Positions 1-8,324 of a DNA stretch of 64,000 nt are shown one piece after another; the first letter of the stretch is position 1, and the number at the start of each line of letters is the position of its first letter. The notes beneath the pieces are model-generated. The model saw only the letters and a program-made list of their open reading frames with translations, was not told the DNA's origin and made no database searches. This DNA is from Micromonospora lutea. Lineage in GTDB: Bacteria > Actinomycetota > Actinomycetes > Mycobacteriales > Micromonosporaceae. The position numbers were made by a program, and so were the translations under genes. The DNA lies in assembly GCF_016863535.1 (NCBI RefSeq), contig NZ_BOPB01000014.1:62001-126000 (forward strand), given 5' to 3'.

Positions 1-968
1 CGTTGATCCGGCAGCAGGTGCTCCGACTGCCCAACGTCAAGACCGTCACCGCGCGGACGACCGGGCTGGTGTTCGACGGTCCCGTGACCACCGGTGTCCG
101 ATGCGACGTCGGCGGTTCAACCGGTGTCGAACACGCCGATCTGGTGGTGGATGCCATGGGGCGTTCCAGCCGCCTGTCCGACTGGCTGGCGGAGACCGGG
201 TGGGAACGGCCACCGCTGCGGCGGATGACGGTGAACCTGAACTACGCGACCGCCCTGTTCCGACGCCACGAGGCGAACCCTGAACACGCGGTGGTGATGG
301 CGCTGCACAGCCCCACGAGGTCGGTGGACGTCGCCGGTGCCGCCTTCTTCGCCATCGAGGACGGTCGGTGGATGGCCATGATGGCCGGGTACGGGGAGAA
401 CCGTCCCGGCCGTACCGCCGAGGATTTCGTCCGTCGGTTGCGGGAGCAGTTCCCGCCGGAGTTCGCCGTGGTCGCCGACAGCGAGCTTCTCGGCGACGTG
501 CAGACCTACCGGCACGCCGACAGCCGACGTCGGGACTTCCCCGCGTTGACCAGGTTGCCGGCCCGGTTGGTGAGCGTCGGTGACGCGGTCGCTTCGTTCA
601 ATCCGGTCTACGGGCAGGGCATCACCGCCGCCGTCCTGCATGCGGCCTGCCTGGCCAGATATCTGCGCTCCGGCCCGGATCTGGATCTGCCGGCCCGCCA
701 CTTCTTCGCCCTCCAGAAGGTCGTGGTCGACGCGGCCTGGTCGATATCGACCTCGGCGGACCTGGCGTTGCCGCACGTCAATGGTCCTTACCCGCGTGGC
801 TACCGGTTCTCCAGCTGGGTGAGCCGGCAGATCGTCGCGGCGACCGTCACCGACGTGGTCACCGCACGGCGGTTCAACGAGGTGGTCTCGATGCGGAAGC
901 ACCCGAGTTCGCTGGCCGCGCCGAAGGTGATCCTCGACGCCCTGCGCGCCAACCGACGCGCCCACTGA
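1..968 (+). CDS. FAD-dependent monooxygenase/oxidoreductase, C-terminal part (5' truncated by window)
   Basis: The reading frame is already open at the window edge, so the true start and the N-terminal dinucleotide-binding fold lie outside. About 321 residues are visible. A segment reading DLVVDAMGRSSRLSDWL resembles the second FAD contact of group A flavoprotein monooxygenases and geranylgeranyl-reductase-like proteins. Near residue 195, SVGDAVASFNPVYGQGIT is the classic GD motif that binds the ribityl chain of FAD, followed by the conserved P-x-x-GQG stretch. The protein is probably a soluble flavoprotein acting on a small organic substrate. The substrate cannot be told. A LuxR- or TetR-type partner is not visible on this side. 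The stop is at 966-968, and about 215 bases follow before the metal exporter. Confidence 0.8.
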   Translation, partial: LIRQQVLRLPNVKTVTARTTGLVFDGPVTTGVRCDVGGSTGVEHADLVVDAMGRSSRLSDWLAETGWERPPLRRMTVNLNYATALFRRHEANPEHAVVMALHSPTRSVDVAGAAFFAIEDGRWMAMMAGYGENRPGRTAEDFVRRLREQFPPEFAVVADSELLGDVQTYRHADSRRRDFPALTRLPARLVSVGDAVASFNPVYGQGITAAVLHAACLARYLRSGPDLDLPARHFFALQKVVVDAAWSISTSADLALPHVNGPYPRGYRFSSWVSRQIVAATVTDVVTARRFNEVVSMRKHPSSLAAPKVILDALRANRRAH

Positions 969-1120
969 CGGGCGGGGTCGGCCTGGTCATCGCCGGCGTC
1001 GTCTTGCTCAACTCCGACGGCGGGCGCTGACCATCCCCTGAACCGGCCTGCCCTGGGACGGGCGGGTCAGCCGCTGTGCCCGGGGCCGAGGCGGACGGCG
1101 TCCCCGCACGACACCGCAAG

Positions 1121-1152
1121 ACTATTGCACTTATGGCAATGTCAGCATATGT
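1121..1152 (+). promoter_or_regulatory. Candidate metal-responsive operator/promoter of the CDF exporter
   Basis: The interrupted dyad ATTGC-N7-GCAAT (1124-1140) is followed by TCAGCATATGTTCG. TTGCAC (1125-1130) and TATGTT (1147-1152) can be read as -35 and -10 boxes 16 bases apart. AT-rich interrupted dyads of this kind, often with CATATG-like cores, are bound by ArsR/SmtB repressors in front of actinobacterial CDF genes. No ArsR gene is visible nearby, so the regulator is an inference. Confidence 0.4.
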
Positions 1153-1183
1153 TCGTGGTGAGGGCGGACGGAAGGGGCGCGGG

Positions 1184-2098
1184 GTGGGTGCCGGGCACGA
1201 TCACGGGCAGCAGGTCGCTCGGGCGGGGGAGAAGTACCGTGGGCGGCTGTGGGCCGCGTTCGTCCTGCTGGCGGTCTTCATGCTGGCCGAGGCGGTCGGC
1301 GCGTGGGTGACCGGTTCCCTGGCTCTGCTGTCGGACGCCGGGCACATGTTCACCGATGTGCTGGGCATCGGCATGGCGCTCGCCGCGATCACCGCGGCGA
1401 GCCGGGCCTCCCGCGACGGTCAACGCACCTTCGGCCTGTACCGGATGGAGGTCCTGGCGGCGCTGGCCAACGCGGTGCTGCTCTCCGGGGTCGCCGTCTA
1501 CGTGCTGGTGGAGGCGCTGCGGCGGCTCGACGACCCGCCGGAGGTGCTGGTCGGCCCGATGCTGGTGGTGGCTGTGGGTGGGCTGGTCGCCAACGTGGTC
1601 GCCTTTCTGCTGCTGCGCGCCGGGTCGACGGAGAGCCTGAACGTGCGCGGCGCCTACCTGGAGGTCCTCGGAGACCTGTTCGCCTCGGTCGGCGTGCTCG
1701 TCGCGGCCGGGGTGATCGCGCTGACCGACTGGTGGTACGCGGACCCGCTCGTCGCCGTCGGAGTGGCCCTGTTCATCCTGCCCCGCACCTACCGTCTTGC
1801 CCGCGCCGCGCTGCGGGTCCTGGTGCAGGCCGCGCCGCCGCACCTGGACGTCACCGAGGTGCGCGACGGTCTGCGCGGGCTGGACGGTGTCGCCGACGTG
1901 CACGACCTGCACGTGTGGACCCTGACCTCGGGCATGGAGGTGGCCTCGGCGCATCTCACCCTGGCAGCCGGCGCGGACCTGGCCCAGGTGCTGGCGACCG
2001 CCCGGCACCTGCTGCACGATCGCTTCAGCATCGAGCACGCCACGCTGCAGGTCGAGCCACGAGACGCCGAAGGTGTCTGCGGCGGCGCCCACTGGTGA
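1184..2098 (+). CDS. CDF-family divalent metal cation exporter (CzcD/ZitB-like)
   Basis: This is a 304-residue cation diffusion facilitator that would export Zn2+ or a related divalent ion across the plasma membrane in exchange for protons. The GTG at 1184 was chosen because GGAAGGGG sits six bases before it and because the protein then begins with the typical MGAGHDHG. Open frame continues upstream but overlaps the likely promoter. TM2 carries SDAGHMFTD (His54, Asp58 of the metal site). Six hydrophobic segments are followed by a cytoplasmic domain with VHDLHVWTLTSGM, typical of the family. In TM5 the usual HxxxD reads EVLGD, so one metal ligand is Glu instead of His. The gene is convergent with the SDR gene, with three bases between their stops. 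Confidence 0.88.
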   Translation: MGAGHDHGQQVARAGEKYRGRLWAAFVLLAVFMLAEAVGAWVTGSLALLSDAGHMFTDVLGIGMALAAITAASRASRDGQRTFGLYRMEVLAALANAVLLSGVAVYVLVEALRRLDDPPEVLVGPMLVVAVGGLVANVVAFLLLRAGSTESLNVRGAYLEVLGDLFASVGVLVAAGVIALTDWWYADPLVAVGVALFILPRTYRLARAALRVLVQAAPPHLDVTEVRDGLRGLDGVADVHDLHVWTLTSGMEVASAHLTLAAGADLAQVLATARHLLHDRFSIEHATLQVEPRDAEGVCGGAHW

Positions 2099-2101
2099 GC
2101 C

Positions 2102-2929
2102 TCAGCGCAGCTGGACCACGTTGCCGGTGACCAGCCGCCCGCTCTCCCCGGCGAGGAAGACGATCACCTCGGCGACCTCCTCGGGCTCGGCCACCCGCAG
2201 CAGGTGCGGGTCGTCGTCGACGGCGGCGCGTACCTCCTCGGTGACCCAGCCGGTGTCGGTGACCGGCGGGTGCACGGCGTTGGCGGTGATGCCGAACGGC
2301 GCGAGTTCGCGTGCCGCGGAGAGGGTGTAGTTGACCAGGGCCGCCTTCGCGGCACCGTAGGAGACCTCTTCGGGAAATCCGTCGCCGCCACCCGAGGTGA
2401 GGCTGACGACGCGTCCCCAGCCGCGCTGCGCGGCGACGTTGCGGCGGGCGAATTCGGCGATCAGCAGGGCGCCCGCGCGGGCGTCCACGGCGAACTGGGT
2501 GTCGAAGGATTCGGCGCTCACGGGGCGCAACGTGCGGCCGTGCCGGTCCACGGCGGCGGGCTTGAAGGTGTCCGCCAACCAGCCGCTGGCGTTGTTCACC
2601 AGGATGTCGACAGTGCCCAGCTCGCGTTCGGCGATGTCGAACAGCCGGGCCGGGACCGCCGGGTCCGCCAGGTCAGCCTCGACCGGGACCACCCGACCGC
2701 CGACCGCACGGACCCGCTCGACCACCTCGGTCGCGTCGCCGGCCCGGTTGCGTCGGTACGTGTCGGGGATGCCGGGGTCGGCTGGGTCGGCCAACCGCAG
2801 ATAGCTGACCAGCACCGCAGCGCCGAGGCGGGCCAGTGCGACGGCGGTGGCCGCGCCGATGCCGTGGTTGGCCCCGGTGACGAGGGCGACCCGACCGGTC
2901 AGGTCGTCGGCAGCTGCTGTGGGGAACAC
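2102..2929 (-). CDS. SDR-family NAD(P)-dependent oxidoreductase
   Basis: This 275-residue short-chain dehydrogenase/reductase has the classical layout. The cofactor motif TGANHGIG lies near residue 20. NNAS follows strand beta-4. The active-site serine is in SLTSGGGDGF, and YGAAK supplies the catalytic Tyr and Lys. Length and motifs fit 3-oxoacyl-ACP-reductase-like enzymes, but SDR substrates cannot be read from sequence. The stretch between the Gly motif and NNAS is longer than usual, with an insert around residues 45-65 (DPADPGIPDTYRRN) also seen in some actinobacterial SDRs. The start is GTG with a distant purine-rich GGAGAG. The gene probably forms its own unit, since its downstream neighbour is convergent. 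Confidence 0.85.
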   Translation of the reverse strand: MFPTAAADDLTGRVALVTGANHGIGAATAVALARLGAAVLVSYLRLADPADPGIPDTYRRNRAGDATEVVERVRAVGGRVVPVEADLADPAVPARLFDIAERELGTVDILVNNASGWLADTFKPAAVDRHGRTLRPVSAESFDTQFAVDARAGALLIAEFARRNVAAQRGWGRVVSLTSGGGDGFPEEVSYGAAKAALVNYTLSAARELAPFGITANAVHPPVTDTGWVTEEVRAAVDDDPHLLRVAEPEEVAEVIVFLAGESGRLVTGNVVQLR

Positions 2930-3057
2930 CTGGTGGACTCTCCGCTCGACACGCCGGACCAGTTTTGTCGGATGGCGACCCTACCGGAAGGGGTGAGCGT
3001 GGCGCCCGGCAGTTTCCGGCCGACAGCGCAGCGGTGAACTGCCGGCCGGAACCGGGG

Positions 3058-3438
3058 TCACGGGGCGGGCACGACCTCCTGCCCCAGAGGCCAGATCGCC
3101 GCCGGGACGAGCTTGAAGTTCGCCACGCCGAACGGGATGCCGATGATGGTCAGGCAGAGGCTCACCCCCGCGACGATGTGCGTGAGCGCCAGCCACCAGC
3201 CGGCCAGCAGCACCCAGATGACGTTGGCGATACCCGAGGCCACCCCGGCGCCGGGCTTGGGCACCAGGGTCCGGCCGAAGGGCCACAGCGAGTACGACGC
3301 CAGGCGCAGCGACGCGACGCCGAACGGAATGGTGACGACGAGCACGAAACAGATCAGGGCGGCGATGCCGTAGCCGACCGCCAGCACCAGGCCACCGCCG
3401 AAGATGAGCCAGAGCACGTTCAGCAGGAATCGGATCAT
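3058..3438 (-). CDS. YccF-domain (DUF307) inner-membrane protein
   Basis: A 126-residue integral membrane protein made of two tandem copies of the YccF domain. Each copy carries a hydrophobic segment followed by a TIPFGVA or IGIPFGVAN motif and an aromatic LWPFG or IWPLG turn. This internal duplication is diagnostic of the family, whose biochemical role is unknown. The ATG at 3438 (MIRFLLNVLW) is preferred because homologues begin at this point. A GTG nine codons upstream is possible but would add only a short charged stretch. The gene lies downstream of the cellulase on the same strand, with 66 bases between, so it may be read through from it or carry its own promoter. Confidence 0.85.
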   Translation of the reverse strand: MIRFLLNVLWLIFGGGLVLAVGYGIAALICFVLVVTIPFGVASLRLASYSLWPFGRTLVPKPGAGVASGIANVIWVLLAGWWLALTHIVAGVSLCLTIIGIPFGVANFKLVPAAIWPLGQEVVPAP

Positions 3439-3503
3439 GAACCCATGATGACCGCTGCGCGCCACCGGCCACCTGTCGGGAGGCGGCCGGTGGCGCGGGC
3501 GGG

Positions 3504-5621
3504 TCAGCCGGTGACCCCGGTGACGGTGCTGCCGGACCGGGTGACGCGGTAGGTCACCTGCGCGCCGCTCCAGAAGTGGAAGGTGAGGGTGACCGCTGCG
3601 CCGTCGCGTACCTCACCGAAGAAGGTGTCGGTCAAGGTGATCCGGTTACCCGGGTAGTCGGGGGCGAAGGCCACGTCGAACTCCTTGTACGACGTCCAGT
3701 CGTGTGGTCCGGCGTTGCTGCCGTCGGCGTACCTCGCCTCCATGGTGGCGAGCTGGTCACCCCGGAACTGGGTCGGGATGGCGAAGGCGCCGGTCGACCC
3801 GGTGGCGTTGGACAGGACCGGGGTGTCGTAGGTGATCACATCGATCCGCCAGGGCACGCCGGCCGAGAAGCGGGCCTGGAGGCTGGCGTTGACCCCGTAC
3901 GCCCGGTTGCCGACCAGTCGGGTCAGCGCGCTCGCGGTGATGGTGAGCTGGTTGCCGGAGATCGTGTAGTCGGTGCCCTGGGTCAGGTTGGTGCTGCCCT
4001 GGCGCAACCCGGAGAAGGTGGTGCCGTTCAGGTTCAGGGTCAGCGACTTGGCGGTGATCGAGCCGGTACGTGGCACGTACACCTGGTCGGACGACGCGGT
4101 GCCGGAACGGGTCGTCCAGCTCGACCTGATCTGGGCCCACAGCTCCGGATCCTTCCACTGGAAGGCGACCCGGTCGAAGTGCTGGCCGTTGTCCCAGAGC
4201 TGGGTGGTGATCCGCTTGGTCCGCGCGTAGTGGCCGAGGAACTCGAAGAACTTCAGCTTCTCGCCCTGCTGGATGGTGCCGGTGTGCCGGTCGAAGCCGA
4301 GCAGCCCGTACTCACCGATGACGACCGGGATGTTGCGGGTGACGAAGGCGTTGTGGACCCGGTCGAACGCGTCGGTCAGATCCTGCTGGGTGGTGGCGTC
4401 GAAGCGGGTGCCGCCGGCGACGTTCACGCTGAACGGCCAGTACCCGTAGAAGTGCACGGTGGCGATCAGGTTGCGGTCGTTCAGTTGGTTGATCGTCGTG
4501 CTCAGCTCGTTGATCCGGGCCTGGTCGGAGGAGGTGTGCAGGGTCGGCAGGACCAGCATCCGGGTGGCGTTGTTGCCGCCGGAGGCGCGCACGATCCGGT
4601 GGAAGTTGACGTTCAACTCGTGGAGCAGCTGCGCGTTCTGGGCGTCGCCGGAGCTGTTGGCGAACTGCGGCTCGTTGACGCTCTCGAAGTGCAGCTTCGG
4701 TGAGTGGTCCCGGAACGCGGCGGCGATCTGGGTCCAGAGCGCGTTGTAGCGGTTGAGCACCGTGGTCCGGTTCGTCGGCATCTCGTGGATCCACTGCCAC
4801 GAGTCGTGATGCAGGTTGATCATCACGTAGAAGCCGTCGTTCAGAGCCCAACCGACGACCTCCTTGACGCGGTTCAGCCACGCCGCGTCGATGGTGTACG
4901 ACGGTGCGGGTCCGTGGTGGTTGCTCCAGGTCACCGGGATGCGGATGCTGTTGAAGCCCTGGGCGCGGATGGCGTCCAGCTGCGCTTCGGTGACGCGCGG
5001 ATTGCCCCACGCGGTCTCGTCGGCACCGACCGCGTCGAAGGTGTTGCCGAGGTTCCACCCGGGCTGCATCGCCGCCACGTACGCCATCGGGTCACCGGCC
5101 GGCGGCGGGGTGGTCGGTGGCGGGGTGCTGGGCGGCGGGGTGCTCGGCGGTGGTGGGGTGGTGGCCGGCGGCGGGGTGGTGCCGACGCTGCCGGTGCAGG
5201 TGACGCCGTTGAGCGCGAACGTGGTCGGCGCGGTGTTGCTGCCGGACCAGGAGCCGTTGAAGCCGAACGACGCGGTCTGGTTGGTGCCCAGCGCGGCGTT
5301 GTAACCGACGTTGCTGGCGGTGACGTCGTTGCCGGACGAGGTGACCGTGGCGTTCCAGGCCTGGGTGACCCGCTGCCCCGAGGGGAACGTCCAGGTCAGT
5401 CGCCAGCCGTTGAGCGGGTCGCCGAGGTTGGTCAGGTCGACGTTGGCGGTGAACCCGCCCGGCCACTGGCTGGCAGCGGAGTACGTCACCCGACAGCCGG
5501 CCGCCGCGTGAGCGGTGCCGGCGTTGATCAGACCGGCCCCGGCCAGTAGCGCGGCGATGCTGCTGGCGACCAGGCCGAATCGCCAACGTGTCCTGCGTAG
5601 TGTGCCCTTCAGCCCAGCCAT
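3504..5621 (-). CDS. Secreted multimodular cellulase/xyloglucanase: CBM2, GH5, C-terminal X2/CBM46-like modules
   Basis: This 705-residue secreted glycoside hydrolase would cut beta-1,4-glucans or xyloglucan outside the cell. The ATG at 5621 has GGAG at the right distance and starts a signal peptide that ends near AHA-A (residue 39-41). Residues 43-143 form a CBM2 cellulose-binding domain with conserved tryptophans. Residues 148-176 are a Pro/Thr linker. The GH5 domain spans about 178-505, with the acid/base Glu317 in SVNEPQ and the nucleophile Glu437 in VVIGEYG. The last 190 residues look like an immunoglobulin-like X2 module plus a CBM46-like module, as in GH5 subfamily 4 enzymes. A promoter with a nested inverted repeat lies just upstream. 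The subfamily assignment is inferred, the GH5 call is firm. Confidence 0.92.
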   Translation of the reverse strand: MAGLKGTLRRTRWRFGLVASSIAALLAGAGLINAGTAHAAAGCRVTYSAASQWPGGFTANVDLTNLGDPLNGWRLTWTFPSGQRVTQAWNATVTSSGNDVTASNVGYNAALGTNQTASFGFNGSWSGSNTAPTTFALNGVTCTGSVGTTPPPATTPPPPSTPPPSTPPPTTPPPAGDPMAYVAAMQPGWNLGNTFDAVGADETAWGNPRVTEAQLDAIRAQGFNSIRIPVTWSNHHGPAPSYTIDAAWLNRVKEVVGWALNDGFYVMINLHHDSWQWIHEMPTNRTTVLNRYNALWTQIAAAFRDHSPKLHFESVNEPQFANSSGDAQNAQLLHELNVNFHRIVRASGGNNATRMLVLPTLHTSSDQARINELSTTINQLNDRNLIATVHFYGYWPFSVNVAGGTRFDATTQQDLTDAFDRVHNAFVTRNIPVVIGEYGLLGFDRHTGTIQQGEKLKFFEFLGHYARTKRITTQLWDNGQHFDRVAFQWKDPELWAQIRSSWTTRSGTASSDQVYVPRTGSITAKSLTLNLNGTTFSGLRQGSTNLTQGTDYTISGNQLTITASALTRLVGNRAYGVNASLQARFSAGVPWRIDVITYDTPVLSNATGSTGAFAIPTQFRGDQLATMEARYADGSNAGPHDWTSYKEFDVAFAPDYPGNRITLTDTFFGEVRDGAAVTLTFHFWSGAQVTYRVTRSGSTVTGVTG

Positions 5622-5701
5622 GACGCTCCTCGCATGGTGATGGTGTCGACGGGTGGCCGGCCGGGCGTCGCCGGGCCACCGGAAACATCCGGCCGGCTCG
5701 C

Positions 5702-5731
5702 ACCTTAAGTTGGGATCATCAACTTTGTCAA
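5702..5731 (-). promoter_or_regulatory. Cellulase promoter with operator occupying the -35/-10 spacer
   Basis: On the minus strand a consensus TTGACA (-35, 5726-5731) is followed after exactly 18 bases by TAAGGT (-10, 5702-5707). The spacer is filled by the inverted repeat AAGTTG-N7-CAACTT (5707-5725). A protein bound there would block RNA polymerase, so carbon-source-dependent repression is likely. The repeat is not the CebR-type box with GAGCGCTC core. ROK- or LacI-family repressors are possible binders; neither is encoded in this window. Confidence 0.65.
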
Positions 5732-5943
5732 TCGACGTGGCGCTATATGAATGGTCTCTGTCCAGGTGGCGCGGGTGGTCTCGCAGAGAGGTGGCTGACC
5801 CGGCGTACCGGCGGCGGTGGGAAACGTGGGATCGAGCGGATCGGCGGCGGCCCGCTCGCCGCCGCCGGGACTCCGGCACCCCGGGCGGTGAATGAGCACG
5901 CCTCGGTGGGGTAGTCGGCGGCGTGGCGGCGGGGAAGGTCGAC

Positions 5944-7131
5944 GTGGGTCAGGCGAGTCATGCCCTCGGGGGGGCCAAGAGCCGGTTCGCCTCGGTCGTC
6001 CAACGCTTCAGCCGGCGGATCGGCTGGCGGGAGCGACGCCGGAGCCTGGAGCTTTACGCGATCCTCGCCGTGCAGGCCGGGGTGGCCGCAGCGGTCGCCT
6101 GGACGTTGGCGCACGAACTGCTGGGCCATGCGTCACCGGTCTTCGCCCCCAGCGCCGCTGTCGGCACGATCGCCGCGGCGATCGGCCGGCGGACCCGACG
6201 CACCCTGGAACTGCTGGTCGGTGTGCTCGCCGGGCTTTTGGTGGGCGACGCCCTGATCATGGTGATCGGCACCGGTCCGTGGCAGATCGCCACCGTGGTC
6301 ACGCTTGCCATCCTGCTCGCGCTCACCATGAGCCGGGGTGGGCAGGTCGTCACCCAGGCCGGGGGTACGGCGGTGCTGATCGCCACCCTCGCGCCGATTC
6401 AGCGTGGACTGGAGCTGCCGCGGATCATCGACGCGGTCATCGGCGCGATCTCCGCCGTGGTGGTGGTGGCCGTGCTGCCGGCCAACCCGTCGCGCATCAT
6501 CCAGCGGGCCGCCCGTCCGCTCTTCGCCGCCCTGATCGAGCATCTGCACGCCGCCGCGGACGGAATGGCAGACGGCGACGCTGCGGCGGTGGCCCGGGCC
6601 CGGGACAGACTGAACGATCTCGGTCCGCAACTCGCGCTGCTCAACGACGCGGCCTCCGGCGCGCAGGAGGCGGTGGCGATCTCACCGGCCCGCTGGCACC
6701 GGCGACGCGAGTTCGAGCACTACCGCCGTGGTATCCGCTATCTCGACCCGGCTATCAGGGCCGGCCAGGAGATGGTGCGCCGGGCGGCCACCGCCGCGCA
6801 CGACGGCGAGCCGATGCCGCGCGGGCTGGCGTCGGCGGTGCACTACTTCGGCGACGCGCTCGCGTTGTTGCAGGTCGAGGTGGAGAGCGCGCAGCACACG
6901 GACCGCTCCGAGCAGTTGATCCTCAAAGCGGTCGACCGGGCCGCCGAGGCGTACCACGACGGGGTCGGCTTCTCCGGCAGCGTGGTGGTGGCCCAGATCC
7001 GCACCGTCGCCACCGACCTGCTGCGCAGCCTGGGCTGTCACGACGAGGAGGCGGTCGCCGTGATCCGGCGACGCTTCGAGCAGAGGCGCGACGAGTTGAG
7101 GCAGCCGCCGGCCGAGCGGCAGGCGGCGTGA
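5944..7131 (+). CDS. FUSC/aromatic-acid-exporter (ArAE)-like membrane protein
   Basis: A 395-residue protein whose first half (about residues 35-190) has five or six hydrophobic helices and whose second half is a soluble helical domain rich in Arg and Glu. This is the layout of the FUSC/ArAE family, in which half-size proteins export aromatic acids or other toxic organic anions. The GTG at 5944 is chosen because GGGGAAGG lies five bases upstream. A GTG seven codons earlier (5923) is possible but less well placed. There is no periplasmic-adaptor gene nearby, as expected in a Gram-positive cell. The gene is convergent with the lipoprotein pair, with ten bases between. The substrate is unknown. 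Confidence 0.75.
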   Translation: MGQASHALGGAKSRFASVVQRFSRRIGWRERRRSLELYAILAVQAGVAAAVAWTLAHELLGHASPVFAPSAAVGTIAAAIGRRTRRTLELLVGVLAGLLVGDALIMVIGTGPWQIATVVTLAILLALTMSRGGQVVTQAGGTAVLIATLAPIQRGLELPRIIDAVIGAISAVVVVAVLPANPSRIIQRAARPLFAALIEHLHAAADGMADGDAAAVARARDRLNDLGPQLALLNDAASGAQEAVAISPARWHRRREFEHYRRGIRYLDPAIRAGQEMVRRAATAAHDGEPMPRGLASAVHYFGDALALLQVEVESAQHTDRSEQLILKAVDRAAEAYHDGVGFSGSVVVAQIRTVATDLLRSLGCHDEEAVAVIRRRFEQRRDELRQPPAERQAA

Positions 7132-7141
7132 CCAGGGCGGG

Positions 7142-7660
7142 TCAGAGCCGCCCGGCCACCGTCCGCGCCAACTCGGTCAGTGGCTTGCGGTATCTGGCCG
7201 GGTCGTCCAGCCGCACCAGTCGGATGGCCACCCAGACTCCGGCGGCGTTGACGAAGACCGCGCCATCCTCCAGGTACGCCTCGTCACCCACGCCCGCCAG
7301 TGTCTCGAACTCGTGATCGAGATCGCGGTCGATGTCGAGGATCTTCTTGGCCCCGTCGCCGACGTAGATCTCCACCTGGGCCAACGGACCCGACGCCGGC
7401 CCGGAGTACGTGCAGGTGTCGCGAACCGGCACCGGATCCTCCAGCGGAGTGTCCGCCAGCTTCTCGGCGTCCGCCTTGGGCACCAGCGCGCAGGCGTCGA
7501 GCTGCGGCACCTCGGTCGACGGCTCAGTCTCCTGGGTGGGTGGCGTCGGCTCCGCCACCTCGACCGGTGGTGGTGGCGCGGTCGCGGGGTCGGCGCTGCC
7601 GCCGCAGGCGGAGAGTACGGCGACAGCGGCGGCCGTCGCGACGAACCTCAGGTACCTCAC
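7142..7660 (-). CDS. DUF3558-like secreted lipoprotein (downstream copy)
   Basis: A 172-residue lipoprotein. The signal peptide ends in the lipobox LSAC (Cys near residue 19), followed by a Pro/Thr/Glu-rich tether and a compact domain. That domain starts DACALVPKADAEKLA, keeps a second cysteine in DTCTYSG, and includes GVGDEAYLEDGAVFV. This pattern fits DUF3558-type lipoproteins, which are common in actinobacteria and of unknown function. The two domain cysteines probably form a disulfide outside the cell. The GTG start has GAGGAG six bases upstream. It follows a related lipoprotein gene after 25 bases on the same strand, so the two are likely co-transcribed. Confidence 0.75.
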   Translation of the reverse strand: MRYLRFVATAAAVAVLSACGGSADPATAPPPPVEVAEPTPPTQETEPSTEVPQLDACALVPKADAEKLADTPLEDPVPVRDTCTYSGPASGPLAQVEIYVGDGAKKILDIDRDLDHEFETLAGVGDEAYLEDGAVFVNAAGVWVAIRLVRLDDPARYRKPLTELARTVAGRL

Positions 7661-7685
7661 GGCCGTCTCCTCGAAGGCGGGGTGG

Positions 7686-8204
7686 TCATCGGGGCAGGGC
7701 GTCGAGCAGTCGGCGCAGCGCCTGCTCGTACCCGTCTGGCTGGGCGCCGAGGCGCTCGAAGCTGCTCAGCGTCACGGTGAAACTGCCGACGTTCCCGACC
7801 AGCACCGCCTCGGCACCGATGTCCTTGACCGCCAGGTAGCCCTTCCCGCCGTCGTCGAGATCCGTCACCGTCTGGTAGGTCTGCGCGGCCTGCTCGCGCT
7901 GGTAGTCGTAGGTCGTCTCGCCGGCCACCCGGGAGGCGGTGGTCACGGTAAGCACCGCCACTCCCTTCCCGTCGCCGAAGCTGCAGTTGCCGTCGTCGAC
8001 CATCGGCTGGCCGACCAACTCGGAGATCTGGGTCGCGCTGAACGGGCAGGCCGGAGCTTCCGCACCGGCACCGTCGGCGGGCAGGTCCAGGTCAGCCTCA
8101 GTGTCCACGGCGGGGCCGGGCTCCGGCGGTGCGGGTTCGCCACTGTCGCAGCCGGTCAACGCGAGCGCGGCCACGAGCACCGTGGGCAGGATCAGTCGAC
8201 GCAC
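7686..8204 (-). CDS. DUF3558-like secreted lipoprotein (upstream copy)
   Basis: A 172-residue lipoprotein with the signal and lipobox ALTGC (Cys near residue 19), an acidic Pro-rich tether, and a domain with ACPFSATQISELVG, NCSFGDGKG and a late segment DIGAEAVLVGNVGSFTVTL. The same order of elements occurs in the next gene downstream, including two domain cysteines and nearly identical total length. The pair therefore looks like an old tandem duplication that has diverged strongly. The likely location is the outer face of the membrane. The start is GTG with AAGGGA about nine bases upstream. The molecular role is unknown. Confidence 0.72.
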   Translation of the reverse strand: MRRLILPTVLVAALALTGCDSGEPAPPEPGPAVDTEADLDLPADGAGAEAPACPFSATQISELVGQPMVDDGNCSFGDGKGVAVLTVTTASRVAGETTYDYQREQAAQTYQTVTDLDDGGKGYLAVKDIGAEAVLVGNVGSFTVTLSSFERLGAQPDGYEQALRRLLDALPR

Positions 8205-8324
8205 GGTTCGATCCCTTCTGGCTCCCGGCTTCGAACAGGCCAGGCCGATGCACTTCGGAGCCGGTACGTCGGGGTGACGTCTCGACGCTACGACCGCACC
8301 GCCGGGAAGGAATCCGGCTTTTCC

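Noticed and set aside
5101-5180. A GGTGGTGG-like tandem repeat
   Set aside because: It encodes the Pro/Thr linker between CBM2 and the GH5 domain.
3576-5549. Two open frames on the plus strand opposite the cellulase
   Set aside because: They mirror the cellulase codons and carry no domains; the cellulase frame has clear catalytic residues.
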